A DNA stretch of 64,000 nucleotides, taken from Marsupella aquatica. Lineage: Eukaryota > Marchantiophyta. Below, piece after piece: positions 10,612 to 22,180 of the stretch (positions are counted from its first letter, which is position 1; every line of letters begins with the position of its first letter). The position numbers were made by a program, and so were the translations under genes. The notes beneath the pieces were generated by a model. It was not told the DNA's origin, ran no database searches, and saw only the letters and a program-made list of their open reading frames with translations. The DNA lies in the NCBI GenBank assembly GCA_973895155.1, contig OZ316898.1, forward strand, positions 7,750,001 through 7,814,000, read 5' to 3'.

Positions 10612-12751
10612 ATGTCTTCACCATCATACCGTATGATCATGGATCCTTTGGCCCCTTCTCGTACAGTTGGCACACATACCTGCAGACGTCTGCTAATTAT
10701 GTCCCTCGGTCTAGTACTCAGCATTGTGGCCGTCACAGCTGCATCTCCTGACTCAGGAAATCTTCAAGGTACTGGCAAGTTTGTATCCTCTATCTCGAAA
10801 GTAGACGACGGGTTGATGATCAGTTATGTACCTACTGTAGGTCGATGTCCGATATTTTCCTTCAGAGCAGTAGAAAAATTCGTGAGTCTGAGCGTCCGTT
10901 CAAATCGAATTTTCAAGGCTGTGCTCTTCCAATTAATTAAGAAGCGATCACGATCCTCCCATTTCGATTCGTTTGAACGACGAACTTGTGACCCACTGCA
11001 TCAGTCATCTGTTGACTAGTAATTCTGTAGAAGTCCACGCTAGTCGCATTCAAATGTAATTAGCTGGGAGGATTCCGCACCAATTGATTTCTTCGACAAA
11101 ATTCCCGTCACTAGTTCTTTGTGCTTGCACATGCATTGAGTTGGGTAGTATTTCACTGGGTAAGATTGCTAATTATCATTCGGTGCTGACAGTTTTTTAA
11201 TCCTTTTAGCCTTTGTAGTCTGAGTATTTCAAACATGCCCTTGCCGGTACGATTCAATGCGGCATTCAAGTACGTTAATTGTAGCATTCCCGACATCACT
11301 CTCTGGGTCTCTGCGAATAGTTTATTAGGGCTCGATGGCGACTCCGTCCGCCTGTCCGTTTGAATTGTTTCCTACGGAATCGCAAGGTAGGCACAATTTA
11401 GACGTTCCCGATCATGGAGTCGACACAACAGGTTATCTGACGGCGCCGCGACTCCTGTTGCTGACAATCAGCTCAGGATCATGCAATCATGCAATGTAAT
11501 CAGATTGTGTTTTTAGAATCACTACGTAACGGTAGCGCATACATTGTTGGTAGTTCAGTCCGGACTGAGTTTCATGTTAGTTCAGAAAAATGAAGGAATA
11601 GAGATGGGCACTCCGCCATTGAGTTCATGGAGTTCAGCGAAGACATCATAATCTAATGGGTATATTTTATGGTCCGTGCACACATTTGTCCGTTTTCAAG
11701 TGTCTCCCTTAGTGCCGTAGCTCCGTAGATTAATTTCTAAACTTTTCTCTGGATCGTTATGAATGCAGCTGTGGGCGCTGTTCCTGCAGAAATTTCCTTG
11801 GCAAGCCATCCAATTCGGGACGAGCAGGCTGGACCGAACGGTAACTTTTTGTCTGCCTGAGCAGCCAAATTGATGTGATCTGTCATTTAAATTTTATACC
11901 ACAGAACTGCAAATTTCGAAATATTATCCTGTACCCAGTTAATTTGAATTCTTAGCCACCAAGTTAAATACGATTTCTTCCGCTAACAATGTAACAAATT
12001 TCCAGACGTTGTAGATCGAATTCGGACGGAGGGAACACCACAGGCTGAAGTCAGGCCGCCTGCTATTGGAACGCGTCGTGTGGAGGGATGGAGTCGAAAA
12101 ATCTTGCGAGATATCTCTCCTCCTGGATTGTGGCCTACGCCTGATGACGTTACTCCAGTTGTGAACGACGAATTCCAAAGACGATCTCTTGTTATGGGCA
12201 GCACCTCTGCACCACCATTGGGTTCACCACCATTGGGTTCAGTCGGTCCACTGCTCGTGATGCACAGTTGGCAGGACGCAGAAGACTCGTTTCTTCGCCA
12301 AGCTCTTGTGGCTGATAAAACATACCCTGTGGCGCACTGGTCATCGATAGTTAACAAGCTCAACCGGCTGGGGTCTGTGATAAATATATCTTCACTCGCT
12401 TTCGGAATTCGTCTTCTTGGATCCTTGAGGGTGAATGTAGTGACCGCCGGAGACAGCTTGGAGAAAATGGAGCATGGAGATCAGGACTCTTTTCTCCCTG
12501 CCGCTGATAACACTTCTCCGGATCCAAATCTGGAAAGTGAAATGCAGTCACGGACTGGGCATTTCGAAGAGTCGTCGACTGCTGTGCAGCAAAATGCTGC
12601 TGAAACATCGGAAGAACCCAAATTTCGTAGCAGGAGAAGTCTGCTGCAGGGTGACATTTCTCCTCCGGGAATGTGGCCTGATGCTGATGATGACGAGAGT
12701 CAGCTTTCCGAGTCCGTGGTGCTGCGGAGACGAAGACTCAGGAACATCTAA
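10612..12751 (+). CDS. probable secreted protein with duplicated DISPPGxWPxxDD motif (3 exons)
   Basis: I join exons 10612-10768, 11769-11840 and 12006-12751. All junctions are GT-AG and phase 1, giving one 324-residue frame. The ATG at 10612 is the first in-frame one and fits a TATA-like box at 10401. Residues about 30-48 (RRLLIMSLGLVLSIVAVTAAS) form a hydrophobic stretch after a basic pair, as in a signal peptide or anchor, with a plausible cut after VTA. The motif DISPPGLWPTPDD (12110-12148) returns as DISPPGMWPDADD (12653-12691). Both are preceded by basic residues (WSRKILR; SRRSLLQG), as in processed peptide precursors. A PPLGSPPLGS duplication follows the first motif. The C-terminus is very basic (RRRRLRN). 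I recognise no known domain. Secretion and processing are inferences; the exon model and motif duplication are seen directly. Confidence 0.65.
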
Positions 12752-14464
12752 GCAGCCGGTGTTGTCTTGCTTCAAGGTGACGAGTGAGCAGGGATGATGT
12801 TGCCTATAGATTTACGCAATGTACAGTATAACACTGCAGGATGTGCTTACAGTACATGAGTGGTGGCGACCTGGACCATTTTCCCTACTTTACAAAGGAT
12901 TTTTCTGGGGTGTGCCGGTACTTTTCCTGAATTCGGAGCGCCGCGCCACCAAACCAGGACTGCTAAAAGATATGATGAGCAGGCCGACGATCTGCAAATA
13001 ATTCGTCGGCTTGGGATTATAATACCGTTAAGGAGGACCGGTGTCGAATAGCACATCGGTATCCTAAGTATAGAGCTAGAGAAGTCAAGAACCAGAGGTT
13101 CGAATAGTAGTAGTGGAATACTGGATACTTACAGCAGTGTGCGCTGCTGCTGAACGAGAGGCTTGCAGACTCTAACTTGGAGAAATCAATCAAAAGTAGT
13201 CATGGAGTTGTGCAGTAAGCATTGACGGAGCCGCGACTCTCTGACTTGCTCCGATTGAAGAAAGTACGCGGGTCTTTCTTGTTTGCATTACCAAGACACC
13301 CACCCTAGGAGTCCGGGTCCCGCCCCCCACAGCTCAGCCCAGGTTGCCAGCCACTGTATTGTACTACTTACTTCATAGCAGATGTTTATTTGTAAAATCT
13401 AAGAGGAAATGATATAGATATGATATGATATGATATGATGCATAGATAGAGCGCGTTAAGTGCATATTTAGTCCGAGCTTGATTTGAGACGATAAATACG
13501 CTTCTTAAATTCTGAAGTGTTGCCTGCACAGACAGCGAGCAATTCAAATAAAAGATTACTTAATTCTACCAGACACGGTACAGCTTATAAAAGACTTGCA
13601 TGAAACCTAGCTGAAGTGAGCAACAGCGGACGATGGGAAATGAGTCATATCTGTCAACAATTGAAGCAAATGATTGCTCAGGCTAGCTACCAGCTCACTT
13701 GTGATGTTTCTTGAGCATCGGTGGACGAACCGGGCATAGCTGATGCATGCATTCAAAACAAATCAAACAGAGGATTGCATTTGCCAGGTTGACTGGAACC
13801 CCGACTGGAACGCGAAGACTGGCATTCATGACTTACTGTGATCTACGCTAGCTAGGGATTCACACTGCTGTATCCAGTTCTCTCCTTGTACAGTACAGTA
13901 GACTCGCATGTGAGATGAAATTCTTCGAGCATGATTGGAAGGCGAGCCTAATTTTTACCGTGAGCCAGTTATTGCAACGAGAAATTTCTCCTACGAGACG
14001 TGCAGCATGCAATTTCGTTGAGCATGAGTCGATAATGGGCAAAATAAACTGAACTGTTACAAGCAACTTACGGGACAAGCAATTTACATGGAAGATTCCT
14101 CAAAGGCAAGCTTCTGTTAGTGACGGGCATTGATCATGGCCATGATTGGTGAGCATGAACAGGAATTCGTTAGACTCTGGACGGTTGACTAGAAACTGCT
14201 TCTATGTACCAGAATTTGGACTACAGGAGCCAACTTTTGGACGAAGTTTCGTGGACAGATTGATTCAGGGAATGAATGACCTCACCTGAAGATAACTTGC
14301 AGTGCTGTGTACACTGTCAAAACTGTCAAACCAGAATTTGCAAATTCCAATGCATCGAGAAACGCGCTGAGATCCTGCTTGCAGAATTTAACATGCAAAT
14401 TATGTACTGTAGTAGTTCTCAATTGGGAAAAAGTTATTTTAGGTTGCCTCCACACTTTAGCAGT
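12752..14464. other. 3' flank and intergenic sequence
   Basis: The first few hundred bases are probably the 3' UTR of the preceding gene. A short GATAT microsatellite lies near 13412-13440. The ORF at 12860-13051 has no recognisable motif and I do not count it as a gene. Confidence 0.5.
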
Positions 14465-14623
14465 GGTGATTTAAACTGTTCCCAACCCAATGTTCTCTGA
14501 ATCCATGTTTCCTGTATTTGTTCATAGTTACCTAGTCAAAACTGGTGATTGAAACTGTTCCCAGCCAAATGTTCTCTCAGCCTACTGTATGTTTCCTGTA
14601 ATTTGTTCATACCTAGTCAAAAC
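14465..14623 (+). repeat. 79-bp tandem duplication
   Basis: Copy 1 (14465-14543) and copy 2 (14544-14623) share GGTGATT, AAACTGTTCCCA, AATGTTCTCT, TGTTTCCTGTA, TTTGTTCATA and CCTAGTCAAAAC, with small indels. Confidence 0.9.
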
Positions 14624-17229
14624 ATGTTTTTGCTGCCTATTTCAATATAGGTGACATCATTTTCAGAGCATTATACCTCGTAACGTTTTTTCAGGCTATA
14701 GTGGGGAATTTCCGTGGCACGAATAGCCCTAACTTTCCCTGACGCGTTGCATGGATTGGATAATAGTCCAATTTTGGGGGACCAAAAATGAAAACATACT
14801 ATATTATTCTCCCACAAAACTTTGGAAGTTTTCTGCCTTTGGAAGTTTTCTGCCTGGACTATGTAAATCACCCAATATTTTAATTTGTTACGTGGAGAGT
14901 CAGTTTTTGCAGAAGGGACCCCTCAAAAGAAAGTTCTCTTGCCGTTGCATCAATGTTTTCCTTCTCTACATCGTAGAAGTAGCACGTCACAATTTTTTCA
15001 CTAGTCTCTGTTGAGGTGCTATTGTGGAAAAAACCCGGGAAAAACTGTAGTATTCAATTTATGACCTTGGAACGTTCCGGGGAACGGTACAGCAGTGTTG
15101 GGCGGTGACTAAATTGTAAGAATTGAACCCCATAATTCCACTTCATTTGTGTTATCACGATTGTTATGTATTCACCTCAAAGTGCAGCTTAAAAATTATG
15201 AGTATATACAAGAGAAGAAAGTTTTATGTAGCTATATATGCCTGGTATGATAACTTAGACCATCCAACTTAGACTCATACCATCCAACTACCAAGAAGTC
15301 AGAGCTTGGATTTACTTTATTTTTCATTTGAAAAATTTTCAGCACTATTTAAACTAGACAGACACTACTCTTCCCCATAAATCAATTCTGGATTTGACCA
15401 ATCAGATCTCATTGTTTGTTTCCCATATTCTCTCTGACCATTTTGCCTGCTTTTTTGGTGAGACTTTGCTCAAGTTCTAAATTTTGAGCCATAGATTGCA
15501 TTAGAAAGATGGTTCAGAGGTGAAGATGTGAGTGAAGGTCTGAATGATGGTTCAAGAGGGGTCTCCCCTGCAAAGTTTGCCACCCGAGAAAGGTTTGTAT
15601 GAGCCCTAGGGTAACCTAGAGCCTTGTGTACTACAAGATGTGGTTTAAGAACATAACTGTACCTGGGCCCAGGCAGCTTTGAAAAATGCACTCATAGGAA
15701 AGAAACAACTTCCACGTAGCAAGCACAAGGGCAGCCCAAAAGGGAGGGCACTGCCAGGGCCCATTGACCCAGGTAGGCTGAACGACTCCATCCTGTCCTG
15801 ACTCCAAAAATGAATTAGAGAGGGGTATAAATATGGGGAGAGGGAGTGCCTATGGCCATACAGAGAGATGGGACTTTGTAGAGGAAGCAGCGAGGTCCAG
15901 ATTGTAATAGGATAGGTACTGGTTCAGTCACGCTTTAGCGCATGTCGTCATCCAAAGCTATCCTATGCACTTTTGTTTCTAACAAAGGGTACGTCCAAAT
16001 GTACTTTCGATGCTCAAGGACCACTATCAATATAAAGAAATTGTACATACTATCAAAAGAAGTGATCTTGATGGTTTTCTTTTATTTTAAAAACTAGCTC
16101 ATAACCGGTGCCTACAATATGGGTATGGATTACGAGCTACATTGGCTTACGTAGTTAATCCCTAGCTACTATAACCAAGACCTGCTTATTAAAATCCAAT
16201 TTCAGGACTTTTCTTTTGGCTAGCTAACTCGCTAGCCATCTAGAGATTCCCTCTTTGATCTCTGCTGCAGAAGCCAGGGGAGACATACAGCAAGATAGTT
16301 GTGAGGTACAAAAGCAAATGTTCAAATTTATGGCCAATTTCCCAAGTTTGCAAACTAAGTTCACCAGTTGTTTTCTTTGTTGCTTTGTTGCCCTTAGTCA
16401 TATGTAGTCATCAAAGTTATTGTGTCTTTGTAGTTCAGGTCTCCCCTCCTCACAAGCTAGGTGTTCATTATAGGCGAGAGGTGAGGCCTCCATATAGAGA
16501 GACCCCCAAGGTTATAGGCACTGCCCGCACCATACAAGAATGCGGAGGCCCACCAAGAAAATTCTCTGCCACAATGAGATACCTTGTGTCATGCAGGGAC
16601 CCACCAAACAAATATGTCCCACCAAATAAGATTCTGGCTTTCTCTAGGAACAATTGGTGTTGTGTGGGTAGGAGTAACAACAAACAAAATAGATTTTGGT
16701 TGTTGCCTCATTACAACTCTACGTTTCTCACCTTCTGTACTTTAGTTCATCATAGAGTGTTTTTGTCAACACAATGTGTACCTTCCATCTTTTTCTTTAT
16801 GACAATGAGTACTGAATACAGTAAACCCCCTAAATCCTGGCGTGTCTTTTGCATGTGTACCCTAAAAAGAAGGCCGTAAAAATAACAAGGAAGAAATTAA
16901 TATAGAATCAAGTAGTCAACACAAAACGAACACATTTAGGTTCTCCCCTTCTAGAGCAGCAACTTGACCTACTCCGTATAGGTATTCCCACTGTTGCTTG
17001 ATGGATTTTATTTTTAAATATAAACCCCCACTTATACCCTCGTTTCAAGTTGCCCTTTAAATCATTGTTTAGAACTTCTTCCTTTCGCACAAGAGGAGCA
17101 CACAAAACCCTGGAGTAAAGATATCACAGAAAGAGAGAGCAATTACTCAAGCTCAGCACCTTTCCTGCTCCGGCCACTAACACCACCATGATACTCTAAA
17201 AGCTCTATTAAGGTTGTAACAATAAAAGG
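14624..17229. other. gene-free sequence left of the transposon complex
   Basis: No supportable gene. A TATA-like box (GTATAAATATGGGG, about 15824-15837) followed by a G/A-rich stretch could belong to an LTR, but no LTR ends were found. A 192-codon open frame at 16301-16879 begins at a non-ATG codon and shows no motif, so it is not called. Confidence 0.5.
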
Positions 17230-17689
17230 GAACCATTTTTTACTAACCTGTCCCCCAAACTGGTCGTTATTGCCAAGCCGTCTGCCACACTTTTTATTCC
17301 TACCTTGCCCACCTTTTCGTATACTGGTTAGCTTAACCCAAGTACTTAACCCAAGGTCCTTCCTGATTGGTCACCGGCCACATGGTGAGGCACTGTTGGC
17401 CCCTCCATAACCCTGTCGGAGGTGCCCTAACCCAGTCCCGAGTATGGGTCCCCCCCCCCACAAGTGCAATGTAGGCCCATCTAGAGAGCCGCCCGATCCT
17501 GCCTCCTCCTCCCCTCGCGACTCCCTTTGCGCAGCAGCATCTCAACCCTGCCGGCCCCACTCTCCCCCTTTGTGTTTTACCAAAGGAATGCCCAAGCAAT
17601 GTTTACACATTGCTTATGTGTATACTTTTGGGCCTGCGAGCTGCCTCCTTGGGCCACCATCAATTGAGCTTGCAGTACGGCCCTACTCG
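17230..17689 (+). repeat. MULE left terminal inverted repeat, outer part
   Basis: It matches the reverse complement of about 37440-37757. A block of about 160 bp (roughly 17303-17465, including a C run) is absent from the right arm and is a later insertion, or a deletion on the other side. The repeat resumes after the CACTA element at 33484. Confidence 0.85.
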
Positions 17690-17703
17690 CACTAGAAGGA
17701 AAT
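17690..17703 (+). repeat. CACTA left terminal inverted repeat
   Basis: Fourteen bases identical to the inverted right end. It begins with the superfamily signature CACTA. Confidence 0.93.
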
Positions 17704-18449
17704 TGGGTTTTTACAACTATGTCCTTTTTTACTCCTGGTCGGAAACAACTCTTAAGCAATCCCAACAACTGTGTTTTCGAAGAGTGGTATCTGGCTTGTA
17801 AAAGCAACTAAGTTTACCACTGCAATAGAAAGAATAACTCATTTGTTTTATTTGAGTGACTAAGGACAATTTAAAAAACTACTCTAATTAGAGATGAAGA
17901 GGATTCTAGTTGTTTAAGGTAGTTTTGTAGTTGTTTGGGTGACGGTGGCTAATGACTATGACACATAGAGTTATATGGGACAACGGTGAGAAAGGACTGG
18001 CCCAACAGAAACCTTGAGACATCAGTGTTTTCCATTAAAAGACTTGGTCAGGAACATATAGTTGTACACTTCTATCTTGAGCAGCTGCTATATATTTGCT
18101 GAACAAATATATGTTGGACCATTTGTAGTTTGATTTGGCCTACAAATCATTTCTTAGTAGCAACCAGGGTAGCAAGCTCTTTACGCAGTTAAATGTGGAT
18201 TTGCATGGGCCAGTTGGTAATGAGCACGGAACTACTACAATGCACGCTCTGCGGGTGGGAGTATAAATATCCTGGTGGAAATACAATCTTGCAAAGGATC
18301 GCAAGAGAGTTTGCTGGTTACTCAACCATAAGTAGACTTCATCTTGTACAACGTGTGAGTACAAATAAACATTGAAATTGTTTTAATTTTACAAAATGTA
18401 TTACAATGTGCAGTGCAACAACACTGCCAAGTTAGATCCGCAAAAGTTC

Positions 18450-19199
18450 TTATAAATTCCTATGTAGACCTTCTATCGGCACATGACCCAGTAACCAGTT
18501 CTTTGCTTCTTCTATAAGCCTAAAAGACTTGTGTTTATTGCCACTAAAACCTGAGACTTCGCGCTCTGCTTCTTCCCAACATTCATAGATACCAGGATTC
18601 CGGCCTTTCCCCACTGCATACCACCGTTTCCTACTATGCAAGGAGGGATGATTGCATCTAAAATATAATACATCAAAGCTTGGATCAATCTGATGCTGGC
18701 CATGCCCTGAAACTTGAGCTGCCTGCCCATGCTCATACAGTAGATGTTGCTCTCTCACTATTGGTTGCTGAGCTGGAATTTGAGCTGGCTGGCTATGGTG
18801 CTCATATACAGGATGCATCCATTGCTGCTCTCCATGCTCATCTTTTGGATTCTTAGCAGGATGAGGGCTGGAACTATGTCCTTCTGGTTGAGGACGAGCA
18901 ACAGTAGTGAGATTCTCAACAGGCTGGGGGCTGAAATCAGGACCTTCTGGTTGAGGACGAGCAACAACAGTGAGATTACCAATAGACTGAGGGCTGAAAT
19001 CAGGAACTTCTGGTTGAGGACGAGCAACAGCAATGAGACGCTCAAGCAGCTCATGCAAAAAGCGGAAAAACTCGCTCAGTAGTCCAAGGCAAGACCAAAA
19101 CAGGCCGTCACAAACTAAGGCCACAGCTGACCACAAAATTGCACCAAAAGCTTGCCTACAGGTGCTCCATGCATCCTCCAACTTTGCCTCTATTGCCAT
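18450..19199 (-). CDS. transposon-borne protein with C-terminal RNase H1 hybrid-binding (viroplasmin-like) domain
   Basis: A 249-residue ORF on the strand opposite to the transposase, 0.8 kb inside the CACTA left end. I start at the ATG at 19199. The frame is open for 32 more codons, but that stretch contains a strong donor (CAG|GTAAGT at 19280) and acceptor (CTTGCAG at 19201), so it is probably an 80-nt intron in the leader. Residues about 15-55 are hydrophobic (AFGAILWSAVALVC, FWSCLGLLSEFF), perhaps a membrane segment. Then come three copies of a ~23-residue unit beginning VARPQPE, and a Gln/His-rich linker. The last ~60 residues contain RKRWYAVGKGRNPGIYECW, EVSGFSGNKHKSF and LIEEAKNWL. This is the Tyr/Gly pattern of the small fold at the N-terminus of RNase H1, which binds RNA-DNA hybrids, and of the related viroplasmin domain. 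No catalytic RNase H domain follows. Its role in the transposon is unknown. Confidence 0.7.
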   Translation of the reverse strand: MAIEAKLEDAWSTCRQAFGAILWSAVALVCDGLFWSCLGLLSEFFRFLHELLERLIAVARPQPEVPDFSPQSIGNLTVVARPQPEGPDFSPQPVENLTTVARPQPEGHSSSPHPAKNPKDEHGEQQWMHPVYEHHSQPAQIPAQQPIVREQHLLYEHGQAAQVSGHGQHQIDPSFDVLYFRCNHPSLHSRKRWYAVGKGRNPGIYECWEEAEREVSGFSGNKHKSFRLIEEAKNWLLGHVPIEGLHRNL

Positions 19200-19307
19200 A
19201 CTGCAAGCGGACTCAGTTACTAGCTTAGTCTCCCGTTTGCTTGCAAAGGATCGATGATGTACCCTAGCGAGGAAACTTACCTGAGAAAGCCACAAAAATA
19301 TTGTGAA

Positions 19308-19981
19308 TTAGTTGTGACTCAATGTATAACAATCAGCCCTAAGGGATATAGAAGAATACAAAGTGACTCTGAAAGCACGTGGACCCCTCAACGACAAGCA
19401 TGATCTTAATTTGGCAAAACCTTGTTGCAGATTTCTTTGTGGTGAAGACATCAACAACATCAATGAACGGCTCAAAGCAGCTTTTCTTAAATTGTTGCAA
19501 TTGGTCATTATTTTCTTAATCAAATGAGAAGCTGCAAACTCTGCAATGCAGTCCGATCGGGCTTTGATCAGCAACATACTACCATGCCAGGCGTGCTAAA
19601 ATAACAATTGAAGAATAACATTTGTGACCAACTAATTAATAAAAGTAGAGTCTAATGGCTGATTGCCCTCGACAAATCACTGCAATCTTCTTGTTGACAG
19701 TGCAATGGGGTTCTCCCCAACTCAATTGCAAACTCTGGATAGTAACGGACACAGGTGCTACGAGATATTACAATGCATATGAAGTAGCTAGGCTGAGTCG
19801 CCAAGGAACGAAAGGCAAAACTGACAAACTGAACGCTTGTCTGAGTAAGCAGACAATAGATCCAATTAATTATAGGTGAAGAAATAACGAGACTTACCGG
19901 AGAGATAGTATTAAGTAGATAGTCCAGCCACTTGCCACCACACTTTCTTCCAAAACCGTGCAATGTATGAGAGACCACCAA
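19308..19981 (-). other. possible further minus-strand exons in the CACTA element
   Basis: Two minus-strand open frames (19308-19577 and 19652-19981) lie upstream of the RNase H1-like ORF on its strand. The second contains a good donor (CCG|GTAAGT near 19897) after LDYLLNTISP. The first follows an acceptor-like TTTTAG. They could be 5' exons of the same transcript or noise. No domain is recognised. Confidence 0.2.
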
Positions 19982-21571
19982 GCTAGTCTAACCAGGAACA
20001 CAAAGAGCTAGTAGATGATGACAGATACAAAGATAGGGAATACAAAGTCTTCCTGTCGCTTTCCTCTCCATGGAAGCGGACGAAAGTTGGATGTCGGCCT
20101 CAACAATTCCAGCAGCTTGAATCAAACTTTTTGTTCCTCTCTGCTATCCTAATGGCCTCCTGCCTGCCCTCCACCAGGTTTCCCAGCAATCGTCTTAACC
20201 TCACACTCATCCCCTTACGTAGCCTACCTATAGCCTACCTGTGCGCGACCAAATTAAATTCCTCCTTCGTAAGAAACAATACTTGTAAAAATATTCCAAA
20301 TTTCCAGACTGTCAACCCTATGACCTGGCCTCACGTTGTATATGCAAGAGAAATGACCCTGTGACCCGTCCCTCCCAATTGCAACCATCCCATACAGCCA
20401 TGAAATTATTCCATCTGCAAACCCTAAACTGTCTTAGCTAAGGTGCAATTCGCATCTAATGAAGGTCATCACTTCTCAATGGCTTCCTATTGCGATTGCC
20501 CGCCTTCTTGAAATGAGAAATGTAGTGACAGCATTCAAGAGAAGAGCTGATGATGATGGTTGTGGGCGTGGCAAACTAGGAAGTTGACGGCCTCGCAGCT
20601 CGCGAGGGCGGTGAGTGATTGACCTTTTGTCAAGAAACTGAGCCCTCCATTTGTGCCGAGCCAGAGTGATCACTAACATTTGAAAGAATTGCTTCGAGTA
20701 AGCTTGACGTCAATCTGTCCTTCGTATTGCTTCGAGTAAGAATTTCTTCGAGTAAGCATTGATCCGTGCCAAAGAAAACTGTCGCTTGCGCCTTGACGGA
20801 ACTCTTGAAGTCAGATTTTCTTTCCCCCTCCCTTCCTTGCTTCCCTTCCACCTCCCTTCCTCTCGTGTGCTCACTCACTGATGCCGATGAACCGCTATAG
20901 GAAATCCGCTATGCTACAAAACTGTACTCGATTTCAACAAGAGTCCTATGGCAGCAGCTTGCGCTTGTGGTTTACAGCTTGCGGGTGTGTGTCGTCCCCT
21001 CTGCTCGCGTTTCAGGATTCACTCAAAAGGAATGCAAGGGGAGTGTATTCTGGAAAACTGGCAAAGGAGTGCATTCTAGCAAAGTCTTCCCGTAGCGAGA
21101 ATTCCTCTTCTTGAACTAAACTTAACGCGCAGCACCAGTGACTACACCAATGCTAGAAGCAGACAATGTATGCTTAAACTGCTTAACTGGCACACAAACT
21201 TACGTTGATCCAAAGGTTCTTACCTTAGACTAGGGACATAGAAGCATATACACCCAAAGTAAATATTTCTCAATTAATCTCTACAGAACAAATCTGAATA
21301 AAAAGAATGTAGTTTGATACGGTGGTTGGACATTGCTACCTCCCAACTCTACCACAAATTAATTAATTTAAATGTTATCCGTTTGGCACTTAGTCTTGCG
21401 CAAGACAATCTTTAGTTCTTGCTTAAAATGAATTAATTTAATATCACTAAGGGGCTGATGTGGAGGAGTGAAGAAGCATGCAGCTGTTAGTTATAACCAA
21501 AAAACTTGCACACATACACTATTTGCATCTCATCTACTCAAATTAGATTGTCAAAATAATATGTCACACGT
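19982..21571. other. CACTA left arm, no gene seen
   Basis: No supportable gene. The motif CTTCGAGTAAG recurs three times at about 20694-20758, a pattern that may be a transposase-binding array, but it is not at the element end. Confidence 0.4.
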
Positions 21572-22180
21572 CTTAGCTTGGGTCTTTGCAACTCGAAGAA
21601 CCCACTCAGAATCAGGTGCTTTGAGATGACAAGAATTAAAGCACTGCTTTATACCACTCTCATTGCAGTGGTGCGAGCCATGTTTTATAAAACCACTAAG
21701 AGGTCTGAGTGGTTTCACCAGTGGTACATGGTAGGGTCACCCACTAACTCTATTTCTCCAATTCCACAAACTCTTGGAGTGATGTTGCTAAAGGTGGTGG
21801 AAGGAGTTGCTCAACTTCTATGTGCCCCAAAACTTAGCACCTTTTGATTTCTTGTGTGATGGGGTGGGTGGTTTTGCTCAAACTGGGAGGCCATTGTGTT
21901 AGAGCTGTCCTTCAGGAGCAATGTGATGGAGCTAAGTTGGAGAAATGAGGAAGGCTACAACCAAAAATCATGAGCCTACCATTGGCACCCCATGTTCTAA
22001 AATTATAAATACAATGTGCCAGCCCTCTTAGCCTGGGTCTTTGCAACTTGAAGAACCCACTCAGAATCCACTCATAATCAGGTGTTTTGAGATGACAAGA
22101 ATTAAAGCACTGCTTATACCACTCTCATTGCAGTGGTGCGAGCCGTGTTTTATAAAACCACTGAATCACCCGAGTGGTTT
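21572..22180 (+). repeat. ~150-bp direct repeat with 455-bp period inside the CACTA element
   Basis: Copies at 21572-21715 and 22027-22180 share CTTAG, TGGGTCTTTGCAACT, GAAGAACCCACTCAGAATC, AAGCACTGCTT and GTTTTATAAAACCACT. Copy 2 has an extra CCACTCATAATCA. Both end in a TGGTTT region with TTTTATAAAA palindromes. Confidence 0.9.

Noticed and set aside
13085-13110. tRNA-like B box (GGTTCGAA)
   Set aside because: No A box, acceptor stem or cloverleaf around it.
16301-16879. 192-codon open frame on the plus strand
   Set aside because: Starts at GTG, has no domain, odd Cys-rich composition and no splice or promoter context; treated as chance.
18744-19082. Plus-strand and second minus-strand ORFs with Leu/Asn repeats
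   Set aside because: Shadow readings of the VARPQPE repeats of the 18450-19199 minus-strand protein.
20694-20758. CRISPR-like short spaced repeats (CTTCGAGTAAG)
   Set aside because: Only three copies with irregular spacing in a plant transposon; not a CRISPR array.
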